Below are positions 1 to 7,095 of a DNA stretch of 13,482 bases, piece after piece (within the stretch, counting starts at the first letter, position 1; every line of letters begins with the position of its first letter). The notes beneath the pieces were generated by a model, which worked only from the letters and a program-made list of their open reading frames with translations, did no database searches and had not been told where the DNA came from. Source of the DNA: Bdellovibrionaceae bacterium UBA5009 (GTDB lineage: Bacteria > Bdellovibrionota > Bdellovibrionia > Bdellovibrionales > Bdellovibrionaceae); NCBI GenBank assembly GCA_002396665.1, contig DGYJ01000053.1, positions 18,026 to 31,507 of the forward strand. The letters run 5' to 3'. The position numbers were made by a program, and so were the translations under genes.

Positions 1-148
1 GATGTTCACCGGCACTAAATAAAGTTTGACCAGCTTTGATTTTGTTAACAACTTTGACTTTATCGATTTCACTAACGACATGGGGAATCGAGCACAAAGG
101 GCTTTTGTCTTTTGACTGGCAATAAGCGCACTCGATTTTTTTATCCAT
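1..148 (-). CDS. Crp/Fnr-family transcriptional regulator, N-terminal fragment (runs off window)
   Basis: This is the first 49 codons of a minus-strand gene that continues beyond base 1. Its ATG is at 148-146, and the next in-frame stop upstream is the mepA stop, so this is the earliest start available. The visible protein has cysteines at residues 7, 10 and 19 (C-x2-C-x8-C), then a stretch ending in KIKAGQTLFSAGEH. That layout matches the start of FNR-type regulators: an N-terminal Cys cluster that can hold an iron-sulfur centre, followed by the first strands of the cyclic-nucleotide-binding-like fold with its G-x-x-L-F-x-x-G-E motif. A fourth cysteine and the helix-turn-helix would lie outside the window, so oxygen sensing is only inferred. 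It starts 15 nt after the mepA stop on the same strand, so the two are probably cotranscribed. The Shine-Dalgarno sequence is weak. Confidence 0.72.
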   Translation of the reverse strand, partial: MDKKIECAYCQSKDKSPLCSIPHVVSEIDKVKVVNKIKAGQTLFSAGEH

Positions 149-163
149 AGAGACGCAGTATAA

Positions 164-1057
164 TTACTTTGCGACGTTACGACAAGCTTTTGGAATTTTT
201 ACAACGCGGGCAACGGGCTCTTCGCTAGCATTCATCTGGGTGGCGATGGCACTTGCGCTTAGCCACCAATCTAATTCATTGCATCCATTTGTCGAAGGTA
301 CGGGGGCTTGGTTTCGACATTGGGGCATATCACTTGGGCATTTCATGCGGACATGGAAATGGGCATTGTGAAAGTACCAGGGACGCAGCTTGTTCAAGGA
401 CTCGAACTGGGGGTATTTTTCGCAAAAGTACCTTTTGACCACAGCATTGACAAAGATGCGATCTACTTTTGGATTTGAAGCAGCTGCCATAATGACGTTG
501 TCCATGGCAGGGACCCATCTTTCAGGTCTGAAAGACTTCCAATCGTCGCTCACAACTGAAGTCATCTCGAAGGATTCCCTTTGGGGATTTGTGATCGCAA
601 ACGGAGTGAAAAAACTAAGCGGCTGAAACCAAATATCAGCTTCGATTCCTAATTGATGGGAGGCATGGCCATAGGGAGTAGGTCCACCGCGTGGCTGGGA
701 CATATCTCCGATTAATATTTTTTGACCACTTCTTAAACCGATGGAATCAATTAAACTTAAAAGCTGGGGGTGACCATAGTAGCGATTTCGAGAGGGCTTC
801 ATCACTTCGTGATGGGGGCCAGAAAGACTTAGTCCAAGACCACCGGCAAAACAGCCGCCCGTATAGAATCCAAGGGTACTTAATGGGCCAGCCTTTGGAG
901 TTTTAATTTTTGGCCAGGGATTGTTGGGACTGGTGTTAACAATCTGATCGTAATCATTTTTCTTATTTGAAACTTTCTTTGCAATGGCCAGTGACTCTAC
1001 TGTCAGAATTGCGCAAAGACTTATCATGATTGTGTTAAGGAACAATTTAGAACTCAT
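164..1057 (-). CDS. mepA: Penicillin-insensitive murein endopeptidase (peptidase M74)
   Basis: This zinc metallopeptidase should cut peptide cross-links of peptidoglycan in the periplasm. The 297-residue product is slightly longer than E. coli MepA (about 274). It begins with a hydrophobic signal-like segment (residues 4-25). The family hallmark GGPTPYGHASHQ (124-135) followed by GIEADIW supplies H131, H134 and D141, and the C-terminal WYFHNAHFHVR (227-237) supplies H230, H233 and H235. These correspond to the metal-binding and catalytic residues of the LAS-type fold. A cysteine-bearing tail (C240, C247, C259) resembles the disulfide-linked C-terminus of MepA. It is the first gene of a probable two-gene unit with the downstream Crp/Fnr-type regulator. 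An AGGA lies about 14 nt before the ATG, which is a loose ribosome binding site. The family call is firm; the exact bond specificity (DD or LD) is from family knowledge. Confidence 0.95.
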   Translation of the reverse strand: MSSKLFLNTIMISLCAILTVESLAIAKKVSNKKNDYDQIVNTSPNNPWPKIKTPKAGPLSTLGFYTGGCFAGGLGLSLSGPHHEVMKPSRNRYYGHPQLLSLIDSIGLRSGQKILIGDMSQPRGGPTPYGHASHQLGIEADIWFQPLSFFTPFAITNPQRESFEMTSVVSDDWKSFRPERWVPAMDNVIMAAASNPKVDRIFVNAVVKRYFCEKYPQFESLNKLRPWYFHNAHFHVRMKCPSDMPQCRNQAPVPSTNGCNELDWWLSASAIATQMNASEEPVARVVKIPKACRNVAK

Positions 1058-1104
1058 ACTCTAAGATTCCTGTTTTCTATTGATGAAAACAAGAAAATAA
1101 ACTG

Positions 1105-1117
1105 AATGGTTACCATT
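1105..1117. promoter_or_regulatory. 13-nt palindrome upstream of mepA (possible operator)
   Basis: AATGGT-T-ACCATT is a perfect 6-bp inverted repeat around one central base, 48 nt upstream of the mepA start codon. Its place in the mepA promoter region suggests an operator. No regulator can be named from the sequence, and a 6-bp repeat can occur by chance. Confidence 0.3.
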
Positions 1118-1143
1118 TTTAGATATTTTATTAATGCCCAGCA

Positions 1144-1159
1144 GCCCTAGGGGTAGGGC
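1144..1159 (-). terminator. GC-rich hairpin after guaD (weak terminator candidate)
   Basis: GCCCTA-GGGG-TAGGGC forms a perfect 6-bp stem with a 4-nt loop, 11 nt past the guaD stop codon. On the guaD transcript the stem is followed by AU-rich sequence but not by an immediate U tract, so intrinsic termination would be weak or may need Rho. Confidence 0.4.
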
Positions 1160-1169
1160 CACGGAAAAT

Positions 1170-1640
1170 TCAATAGGTCACTTTATCTTGTTTGTTTTGC
1201 CAAAGCTTAAATACCTGCAGGGCTTCTTTGCGTCCAATTTGTTGAATTGGAAGAGCCCGTTTCTTTAAATCCTTTTTGATTTCTTTATATAGGAAATCAT
1301 CATCGAATTCGATTTCTGCAGCATCTTCGCGGGTATTGGCGTAGTAAATCTTAGATAATCTGGCCCAATAAATGGCAGCTAAGCACATGGGACAGGGTTC
1401 ACAAGACGTGTAGATTTCGCAATCACTAAGGTCAAAATTTTTCAACTTTTCACAGGCTTTTCGAATGGCCGTTACTTCGGCATGGGCTGTGGGATCGTTG
1501 GTTGAAGTCACTTGGTTCCAGCCTTCGGCAATGATTTTGCCTTGACGAACTATGACTGCTCCAAAAGGGCCGCCATGGCCCTTCAACATATGAGTTTTAG
1601 AAAGAGCAATGGCTTTGCTCATGAATTTTTTTGAAGACAT
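1170..1640 (-). CDS. guaD: Guanine deaminase, cytidine-deaminase fold
   Basis: This enzyme hydrolyses guanine to xanthine and ammonia in the cytoplasm, a step of purine salvage or nitrogen recovery. The 156-residue protein has the same length and landmark numbering as the small zinc-dependent B. subtilis GuaD. The zinc site is formed by H53 in TAHAEVTAIRKAC (51-63) and by C83 and C86 in SCEPCPMC (79-86), with E55 as proton shuttle. N42, D114 and the C-terminal Y156 also match residues that shape the guanine pocket of that enzyme. These separate it from tRNA adenosine deaminase TadA, the main alternative. It lies 11 nt downstream of the POT transporter gene on the same strand, and its ribosome binding site overlaps the end of that gene, so the two are probably translated from one mRNA. 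Confidence 0.93.
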   Translation of the reverse strand: MSSKKFMSKAIALSKTHMLKGHGGPFGAVIVRQGKIIAEGWNQVTSTNDPTAHAEVTAIRKACEKLKNFDLSDCEIYTSCEPCPMCLAAIYWARLSKIYYANTREDAAEIEFDDDFLYKEIKKDLKKRALPIQQIGRKEALQVFKLWQNKQDKVTY

Positions 1641-1651
1641 TTTTGTTCTAC

Positions 1652-3022
1652 CTAGACGTGCTTGCCGATTGTTCTTTCAACAGGTTTACGAACCATGAAG
1701 AAAATGATTCCCGTCGCAATTCCAAGTCCGAACAACATCATAAAGAAGCTGTCCTTAGGCATTTTGTCATAGAAAGTTCCAAGGTATCCAGTGGCGTAGT
1801 TTCCAAAGAAGCTCGACATCAACCAAACGCCCATCATGGTGCTTAGAATTGGTTTCGGAGCAACTTTTGTCACTAAAGATAAACCGATCGGAGAAAGATA
1901 TAATTCACCCATTGTGAAAACAAAAACTGTTCCCACCAACCACATGACACTTCCTTTTTGTTCACCGGGAACTGCCATCGCGGCAAGGATCATCAGGATG
2001 TAGGCTCCGCCACAAAGAAGACAACCAATTCCCATTTTTGCAATGGAGTTGGGCTCTTTATTTTTGCTAGCTTGCCATGACCAAATCATATTTAAAACTG
2101 GCGCAAACAAAAATATCATCAGTGGATTAAAAGATTGAAACCAAGACGACGGAACTTCCCAGCCTAAAAAGACCCAATCCGTTTTTTGATCGGCCCAAAG
2201 TTGCAGGGTATTTCCTTGTTGTTCGTAAATGGCCCAAAACACAATATTCAATACGCACAGAAAAATAAGAGTATAAACTGCATTCCATTCTGTTTTAGTC
2301 AGTGGTCGTTTTTCTTCTGATTCTTGTTTTTTAACGACTTGACCATGGGGGATAAGGTCACTTCCTAGCCAATAAATAACAAGTCCAAGCAGCATTCCAA
2401 CGCCTGCGGCGCCAAAGCCCCAGTGCCATCCCACTTTTTGTCCTAATGTTCCACACACTAGCGGAGAAAAGAAAGCCCCTAAGTTAATTCCCATATAAAA
2501 AATGGTAAAGGCGCTATCGCGGCGTTCATCGCCTTCTTTGTACAAGTTACCAACTTGAGTTGAAATATTTGGTTTGAAGCAACCATTTCCTAGAATTAGA
2601 AAGAACAGGGCAAGAAGGAAGGCCTGTTCGCTGGCCATTAGAAAGTGACCAATGGCCATCAAGATCCCACCCAAATACACTGTTTTGTATTGGCCGAAAA
2701 GCTTATCGGCTAACATTCCACCAAAGAAGGGAGTGAAGTAAACAAGTCCAGTGTAGAGTCCATAAATTTGAGAACTCATTTGTTGAACTGTCATTTCCCC
2801 GAAGACACTTGTTAACATACTGTTCAATGTAGAATAACCAAGCACATCAGCGGCACGAGCTGGATCGACAAGCAGATAGTTTGTCATGTAAAGCACAAGA
2901 AGAGCTCGCATCCCGTAGTAAGAAAAGCGCTCCCACATTTCAGTTAAAAACAAAACGTAAAGGCCAGCGGGGTGACCAAGAAACTCTTTACCATTTAAAT
3001 TTTTTGCAACGATACTTTTCAT
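1652..3022 (-). CDS. Proton-dependent oligopeptide transporter (POT/PTR2 family, MFS)
   Basis: This inner-membrane symporter is expected to import di- or tripeptides, or related small substrates, using the proton gradient. The 456-residue protein is almost entirely hydrophobic, with about 12 or more membrane spans. It carries the family signatures in order: the TM1 E-x-x-E-R-F motif (E28, E31, R32, then SYYG), the loop motif GGMLADKLFGQYKT (101-114), GNGCFKPNIS and the PTR2 signature FYMGINLGAFFSP. Peptide is the likely substrate from the family, but nitrate and other solutes are known for relatives and cannot be excluded. It leads the unit with guaD, so amino-nitrogen uptake and guanine breakdown may be coexpressed. 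The ATG at 3022 is preceded by an AAAGGT-type binding site. Its promoter lies in the region shared with the small membrane protein on the other strand. Confidence 0.93.
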   Translation of the reverse strand: MKSIVAKNLNGKEFLGHPAGLYVLFLTEMWERFSYYGMRALLVLYMTNYLLVDPARAADVLGYSTLNSMLTSVFGEMTVQQMSSQIYGLYTGLVYFTPFFGGMLADKLFGQYKTVYLGGILMAIGHFLMASEQAFLLALFFLILGNGCFKPNISTQVGNLYKEGDERRDSAFTIFYMGINLGAFFSPLVCGTLGQKVGWHWGFGAAGVGMLLGLVIYWLGSDLIPHGQVVKKQESEEKRPLTKTEWNAVYTLIFLCVLNIVFWAIYEQQGNTLQLWADQKTDWVFLGWEVPSSWFQSFNPLMIFLFAPVLNMIWSWQASKNKEPNSIAKMGIGCLLCGGAYILMILAAMAVPGEQKGSVMWLVGTVFVFTMGELYLSPIGLSLVTKVAPKPILSTMMGVWLMSSFFGNYATGYLGTFYDKMPKDSFFMMLFGLGIATGIIFFMVRKPVERTIGKHV

Positions 3023-3064
3023 GCCTGACCTTTGTTAGGATTGATATTCGCCGTTGTCGAAACC

Positions 3065-3084
3065 CTATTCTTTGTATAGAATAG
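3065..3084. promoter_or_regulatory. Palindrome CTATTCT-N6-AGAATAG in the divergent promoter region
   Basis: A perfect 7-bp inverted repeat lies between the POT gene (minus) and the 50-residue membrane protein (plus). TATAGA on the plus strand (3075-3080) and TATACA on the minus strand (3072-3077), both resembling -10 boxes, fall inside it. A bound regulator could therefore control both directions. No factor is identified. Confidence 0.4.
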
Positions 3085-3127
3085 AAACTCGACCAGCTAT
3101 GAAATCTGATTAGCGTGGTTTTTGCAA

Positions 3128-3141
3128 ATTCTCAAGAGAAT
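3128..3141 (+). promoter_or_regulatory. Second ATTCT/AGAAT palindrome, next to the ribosome binding site
   Basis: ATTCTC-AA-GAGAAT is a perfect 6-bp inverted repeat ending two bases before the AAGGAG ribosome binding site (3144-3149) of the small membrane protein gene. It reuses the ATTCT/AGAAT half-site of the palindrome at 3065-3084, so it could be a second operator. As RNA the 2-nt centre is too tight for a stable full hairpin. Confidence 0.33.
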
Positions 3142-3155
3142 AAAAGGAGTTAGTC

Positions 3156-3308
3156 ATGTCTTCACACGAAACAATTTCCAAGTCTGATGCTGCAAAAGAG
3201 GCCCAAGAAAAGGCAATAATGAAAGAAATGGCCCCTTTCTTTTTGTATGCAGCTATACCAATTCTATTTACAATTTTTATCGCATGGAAATTTGGTCCAT
3301 CAATGTAG
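3156..3308 (+). CDS. Small single-span membrane protein, 50 residues, unknown function
   Basis: I do not recognise this protein. The ATG at 3156 has a textbook ribosome binding site (AAGGAG, 3144-3149, 6 nt spacing). It encodes a hydrophilic, charged N-terminus (residues 1-25, alternating Lys and Glu, likely helical), one hydrophobic segment (about 26-43, beginning APFFLYAAIPILF), then WKFGPSM and a TAG stop. This looks like a membrane-anchored microprotein with the charged part probably in the cytoplasm, possibly a subunit or modulator of a larger membrane complex. It is divergent from the POT transporter and its stop lies 5 nt from the convergent pyrF stop, so it forms its own transcription unit. 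The coding call rests on the binding site, the coherent topology and its fit between neighbours. Confidence 0.72.
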   Translation: MSSHETISKSDAAKEAQEKAIMKEMAPFFLYAAIPILFTIFIAWKFGPSM

Positions 3309-3313
3309 TTTTA

Positions 3314-4024
3314 CTATTTCAAAGTATTTAAGATATCTTGGGCTGCCTGACGGCGGTCCGCAGATTCTAAGATAGGGCGTCCCACCACCAAGGCAGAGGC
3401 GCCTTTTTTTATGGCTTCACGCGGAGAAAGTGTTCGTTTTTGATCTTGATGATTATCCGTCAACAGTCGAATTCCTGGGGTGACAGCATAAAAATCTTTT
3501 ACATTTAAATGCTCAAGCTCATGCGGAGAGCAGACCAATCCCGACAGGCCAGCAGTCTTCACCATTTGTGAAAGCTGAAGAACATGCTCTAAAATTGAAA
3601 TTTCTTTTAAATTTGTTGGCAGGCTTTTCTGATCCCAACTTGTTAGAATGCTGACGCATAAAACTTTGAAGGGTCGAATTTTGTTCAATTCTTTTTCAAG
3701 GGCTGCAACTTGGCTTAGGGCTTCAAATCCCGAAAGGGCATGGACTGTGACCAAAGTTGCCCCGGCATCAAAGCTGGCTTGGACTGCGGCAAGCATGGTC
3801 GACGGAATATCAAAATGTTTATTATCTAAAAAAACCGGAGCTAACTGAGAAATTTTTTTGATCAGATCTTGTCCATACCTTAAACAAAGACGGGGGCCAA
3901 TTTTAAATCCCCCGACAATGTCATTCAGTTCTTGAACAATCTTTAAGGCTTCATTGTCTGAATCCACATCCAAAGCTAGAATCAATGGATTTCTTAGCAG
4001 TTGGGATTGTGGATTCAAACTCAT
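3314..4024 (-). CDS. pyrF: Orotidine 5'-phosphate decarboxylase
   Basis: This cytoplasmic enzyme decarboxylates orotidine monophosphate to UMP, the last step of de novo pyrimidine synthesis. The 236-residue length is normal for the bacterial family. The TIM-barrel landmarks appear in order: LALDVDS with D19 (16-22), FKIG with K41 (40-43), the catalytic DNKHFDIPST with D67, K69 and D72 (67-76), VTVHA with H95, VTPGIR (181-186) and the C-terminal phosphate-binding VVGRPI (213-218). The catalytic Asp-Lys-Asp set is intact. The start lies one base after the stop of the upstream secreted-protease gene on the same strand, so expression is probably coupled to it. The ATG is the natural start because the preceding codon region belongs to the protease gene. 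Confidence 0.96.
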   Translation of the reverse strand: MSLNPQSQLLRNPLILALDVDSDNEALKIVQELNDIVGGFKIGPRLCLRYGQDLIKKISQLAPVFLDNKHFDIPSTMLAAVQASFDAGATLVTVHALSGFEALSQVAALEKELNKIRPFKVLCVSILTSWDQKSLPTNLKEISILEHVLQLSQMVKTAGLSGLVCSPHELEHLNVKDFYAVTPGIRLLTDNHQDQKRTLSPREAIKKGASALVVGRPILESADRRQAAQDILNTLK

Positions 4025-4025
4025 T

Positions 4026-4940
4026 TTATTGCCAACGTCTTCTAGTGCCCGCGCTTTTAATCACGTAGTCGATGTAAGTGATGTCCTCGCCACGGCATTG
4101 ATCGTTTTTGCACTGATTACTTAATCTGCAGCCATTGACTGTATTAAAATCATTTTCGCCACGAACAAGTATTCCAAGCACTTCATTTGTCACAGCACTA
4201 AAAACGGCAGATCCACTATTGCCACCGTAGGTGTCAAGATTGGCAGAAAAAAAGCCTTTGTTTAATTTGCGAACATTGGCTCCGCCAGCGATTTTCTTAG
4301 GTAAGCCAGCAGGGTGACCGATCACATAGATGGATTCATTCACTTGAGGCACACGAGCTGCCAATTTTAATGGTTTGTGATTTTGTACGGGTCTATCCAA
4401 TTGAACAACTGCGTAGTCTTGGTTGCTTGTTAATTCGCGAGCAATCACTTTTTTGCAACCATAAACTTCAGTTTGCGGAAATGTAATATTTGCGGTGTTG
4501 TTTGGATTCATTTGAAAGCCGAAAGCAAAAGCGACACTTCCACATTTTTTTTCATCGATGCAATGCCCGGCAGTGGCAATCAAATCTGGGCCTACAAGAA
4601 AACCTGAACAGAAAGCTCCTGATGGCTGGCTGTAATAGGGCTCTTGTTTGCAAAGGCCATATTCAGTTCCGAATTGAGGAGCTTTTAATTGGTAGGCATT
4701 CGCTTGTCCAAGCATGCGAAAAAAAGCTTTACCTGGTATCAAGGCCTTGGCTTCAACAACAGCAACTGTTGAATCTGCAACAGCCAAAATTTGTGGATCA
4801 GAAACTTGGTAGGGCTCTTGGCGATTGTCGTCGCCATAAATAACGCCTGGATGGCTGCCGCGCATACGGAATTGTGCCGATGCGGAAATCGTTGTTAATG
4901 AACTCGCAAGAAAGGCTGTTAAGACTAACAATGTTTTCAC
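4026..4940 (-). CDS. Secreted trypsin-like serine protease (S1/V8-like)
   Basis: This 304-residue endopeptidase should act in the periplasm or outside the cell. A Sec signal peptide (positive start, hydrophobic core, SASA-Q cleavage site near residue 22) is clear. The chymotrypsin-fold catalytic triad is complete: H126 in TAGHC (123-127), D175 in NQDYAVVQLD (173-182) and S242 in GGNSGSAVF (239-247). Cysteines at 97, 111, 127, 133 and 162 and a cluster at 271-282 could form disulfides. The GNSGS form resembles bacterial glutamyl-endopeptidase/V8-type proteins, but specificity cannot be read reliably. Translation starts at GTG (4940), supported by an AAGGGGG ribosome binding site 6-7 nt upstream; the nearby ATG two bases earlier runs straight into a stop. 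Residues 23-100 may be a propeptide or a substrate-binding extension. It is followed one base later by pyrF. Confidence 0.92.
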   Translation of the reverse strand: MKTLLVLTAFLASSLTTISASAQFRMRGSHPGVIYGDDNRQEPYQVSDPQILAVADSTVAVVEAKALIPGKAFFRMLGQANAYQLKAPQFGTEYGLCKQEPYYSQPSGAFCSGFLVGPDLIATAGHCIDEKKCGSVAFAFGFQMNPNNTANITFPQTEVYGCKKVIARELTSNQDYAVVQLDRPVQNHKPLKLAARVPQVNESIYVIGHPAGLPKKIAGGANVRKLNKGFFSANLDTYGGNSGSAVFSAVTNEVLGILVRGENDFNTVNGCRLSNQCKNDQCRGEDITYIDYVIKSAGTRRRWQ

Positions 4941-5218
4941 ATTTCCCCCTTAGTCTTTGCTGCAAATTTTGAGCTTGCAGCAGTTATTTGCCAATTGGAC
5001 CCCTCCAAAAGACAGATTTAATTTGCAAGAGGATTAGCAAGGCTTTGAAGAGCCTGACAATCTGAATAATTAAAAAAAAATAAATGACACTGTGTGCTTT
5101 TAAATCTGAAGCAAAAACCAACCTTAAAAGGTCCATTTTCTAACGAATTCAGGGGGGGACCCAAGAAATACTTATGTCTGGTATTTGCAAAGGCGGGCTC
5201 AGCTGTTAGAAAAGTGAA
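4941..5218. other. Divergent intergenic region, protease-pyrF / ABC-F
   Basis: These 278 bp separate the protease GTG from the ABC-F ATG and must hold promoters for both. An 8-bp perfect inverted repeat (4958-4982), an A9 tract near 5069, a run of seven Gs at 5152-5158 and a possible 11-codon ORF (5174-5209) are visible. I see no promoter convincing enough to place, and no RNA gene. Confidence 0.6.
4958..4982 (-). promoter_or_regulatory. 8-bp inverted repeat in the leader of the protease-pyrF unit
   Basis: TGCTGCAA-N9-TTGCAGCA is a perfect 8-bp inverted repeat 17 nt upstream of the protease start codon, just before its ribosome binding site. It could be an operator or a leader hairpin with a 9-nt loop. 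There is no following U tract, so it is not an intrinsic terminator. Confidence 0.45.
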
Positions 5219-7093
5219 ATGTCTAATTTATTACAGCTTCAAAAGGGTTCAAAATCCTTCGGGGCAAAGAAGATTTTTGATGAAGCCGAATTCGCCATTA
5301 ACGAGGGCGAGCATGTGGGGGTGATTGGCCCTAATGGTGCTGGTAAAACAACTTTATTTAAAATTTTGACCGGCCTGGATTCCTTGGATTCGGGAACCAT
5401 TATCAAGGCCAAGGATCTTCGAATTGGCTATCTAGCCCAGCATGACGAGTGGTCACCTGAAGACACGGTGGAAAACTTTTTAGCCAGGCACACGCAAATT
5501 CCCCTTTGGGATCTAAAATCATTGGGAAGACGCTTAGGCATTCAGGAAGAATTTTACCAAAGAAAAATTCAAGATCTTAGTGGTGGCTATCGAATGCGCT
5601 GTAAATTGCTTAATCTTTTGGGACAAGATCCGCATCTGATGATGCTCGATGAACCGACAAATTATTTAGATCTTGAAACAACCTTGGTGTTAGAAAATTT
5701 TTTGCAAGGCTATAAGGGCGCTTTTTTATTGATCTCCCATGACCGTGAATTTTTAAGACGTACAACGGACCATGTCCTTGAAGTTGAGCAAGGGGAGATG
5801 ACGAAGTACAACGGTAATTTAGATGACTATTTCGAGCAGAAAGAATTATTGCGCAGCCAGCTCGAAGCCCGGGCCATGTCTTTAGCTGAAAAACGAAAAA
5901 ACATTTTGGATTTTGTAGCCCGTTTTGGTGCGAAGGCAACGAAGGCAAAACAAGCTCAATCCCGCTTAAAGAGCCTGCAAAAAATGGAAACAATTGAAGT
6001 CAAAGCTTTACCAGTGAAGGCGATGATTAAAATTCCCCCTCCGTTTCGTACAGGGAAGCAGATTGTTTCCATGAAGTCTGTGGATCTTGGTTATGGCGAA
6101 AAAGTGATTTTGAAAAATATTAATTTCAGTCTGCAAAATGGGGATCACTTAGGTGTGGTTGGATTGAATGGGGCTGGGAAGTCGACTTTTTTAAAGGCCT
6201 TGGCCCAGCAGTTAAAGCCACTGCGGGGTGAATTTGAACTGGGCTACCAAGTGAAGATTGGTTATTACGCCCAGCATGTGGCTGAAAATATTGACCCCAA
6301 GAGTACGGTGATCAACGAAATGTCGAAGCACTGTCATCCCGATGTGACCCGCCAGGATGCTTTGAATATGGCGGGATCATTATTATTTTCCGGCGACGAC
6401 GTCGATAAAAAAATTTCTGTGCTTTCCGGTGGTGAAAAATCCCGCGTGGCCCTGGGGCAAATTTTGTTGCAAAAAAATCCATGTTTGATTTTGGATGAAC
6501 CCACGAATCATTTAGATTTTCAAACGGTCGAAGCCTTGACCCAGGCCTTGGTGGCCTATGAAGGAACTGTTGTTATTGTTAGCCATGATCGAAGTTTTAT
6601 TCGCAGGGTGGGAACAAAAATTTTAGAAATAAAAAACGGCCAAGTCGGTTTGTACCCAGGAACCTATGATGAATATGTTTGGAGTTTGGAAAAAGGTGGT
6701 TTTGGCGATTCAATGGGTGCGGAGCAAACGTCTTCGACGAAGACTGCTGGACATTCTGGGACAAAGTCAGAAGGAGCTCGATCTGGGACAGATCATTTAG
6801 GTGTAAACCAACAGAATTTTTTAAACCCACGCGAGGCCAAAAAAAATTTAGAAAAAACGATTCGTCAGTTGGATGTGAAGTTGACGCAGCTGAATTCGTC
6901 CATTCAGCAAAAACAAAATCGTCTGGCCGAATTGAATGACCAAATTGCCCAGGGAACAGCTGTCAATTTGTCTGCAGCTGTGCAAGAATTGGGGCAATTA
7001 CAGATCCAAATTGATCATGATGAAAATCAGTGGATCGAGCTCAGCTTGCAAAAAGAGCAAGCCGAGAATGATTTGAATTCGTTAAAAAAATAA
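5219..7093 (+). CDS. ABC-F family ATPase with C-terminal coiled-coil domain
   Basis: ABC-F proteins are soluble twin-ATPase factors that bind the ribosome E site and help stalled translation. The 624-residue protein has two complete nucleotide-binding domains. Domain 1 has Walker A GPNGAGKT (37-44), signature LSGGYRMR (120-127) and Walker B LMMLDEPTNYLD (140-151). Domain 2 has GLNGAGKST (315-323), LSGGEKSR (402-409) and CLILDEPTNHLD (422-433). Between them lies the charged, Lys/Arg-rich linker (about 205-280) that contacts tRNA in this family. There are no membrane spans, which rules out a transporter. A Gly/Ser/Thr-rich low-complexity tether (about 493-535) leads to a coiled coil (about 536-624, rich in Gln, Leu, Lys and Glu) like that of Uup/YheS-type members. 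That architecture suggests a housekeeping factor more than an antibiotic-resistance protein, but subfamily assignment needs phylogeny. Its stop is 2 nt from the convergent neighbour's stop. Confidence 0.95.
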   Translation: MSNLLQLQKGSKSFGAKKIFDEAEFAINEGEHVGVIGPNGAGKTTLFKILTGLDSLDSGTIIKAKDLRIGYLAQHDEWSPEDTVENFLARHTQIPLWDLKSLGRRLGIQEEFYQRKIQDLSGGYRMRCKLLNLLGQDPHLMMLDEPTNYLDLETTLVLENFLQGYKGAFLLISHDREFLRRTTDHVLEVEQGEMTKYNGNLDDYFEQKELLRSQLEARAMSLAEKRKNILDFVARFGAKATKAKQAQSRLKSLQKMETIEVKALPVKAMIKIPPPFRTGKQIVSMKSVDLGYGEKVILKNINFSLQNGDHLGVVGLNGAGKSTFLKALAQQLKPLRGEFELGYQVKIGYYAQHVAENIDPKSTVINEMSKHCHPDVTRQDALNMAGSLLFSGDDVDKKISVLSGGEKSRVALGQILLQKNPCLILDEPTNHLDFQTVEALTQALVAYEGTVVIVSHDRSFIRRVGTKILEIKNGQVGLYPGTYDEYVWSLEKGGFGDSMGAEQTSSTKTAGHSGTKSEGARSGTDHLGVNQQNFLNPREAKKNLEKTIRQLDVKLTQLNSSIQQKQNRLAELNDQIAQGTAVNLSAAVQELGQLQIQIDHDENQWIELSLQKEQAENDLNSLKK

Positions 7094-7095
7094 TC

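Noticed and set aside
5039..5054. AGGCT-TTGAAG-AGCCT hairpin as a terminator
   Set aside because: There is no U tract on either strand and it lies between divergent genes, where no transcript needs ending.
5094..5324. 76-codon plus-strand frame overlapping the ABC-F start
   Set aside because: It overlaps the first 100 bases of the ABC-F gene in another frame, has no ribosome binding site and no recognisable content.
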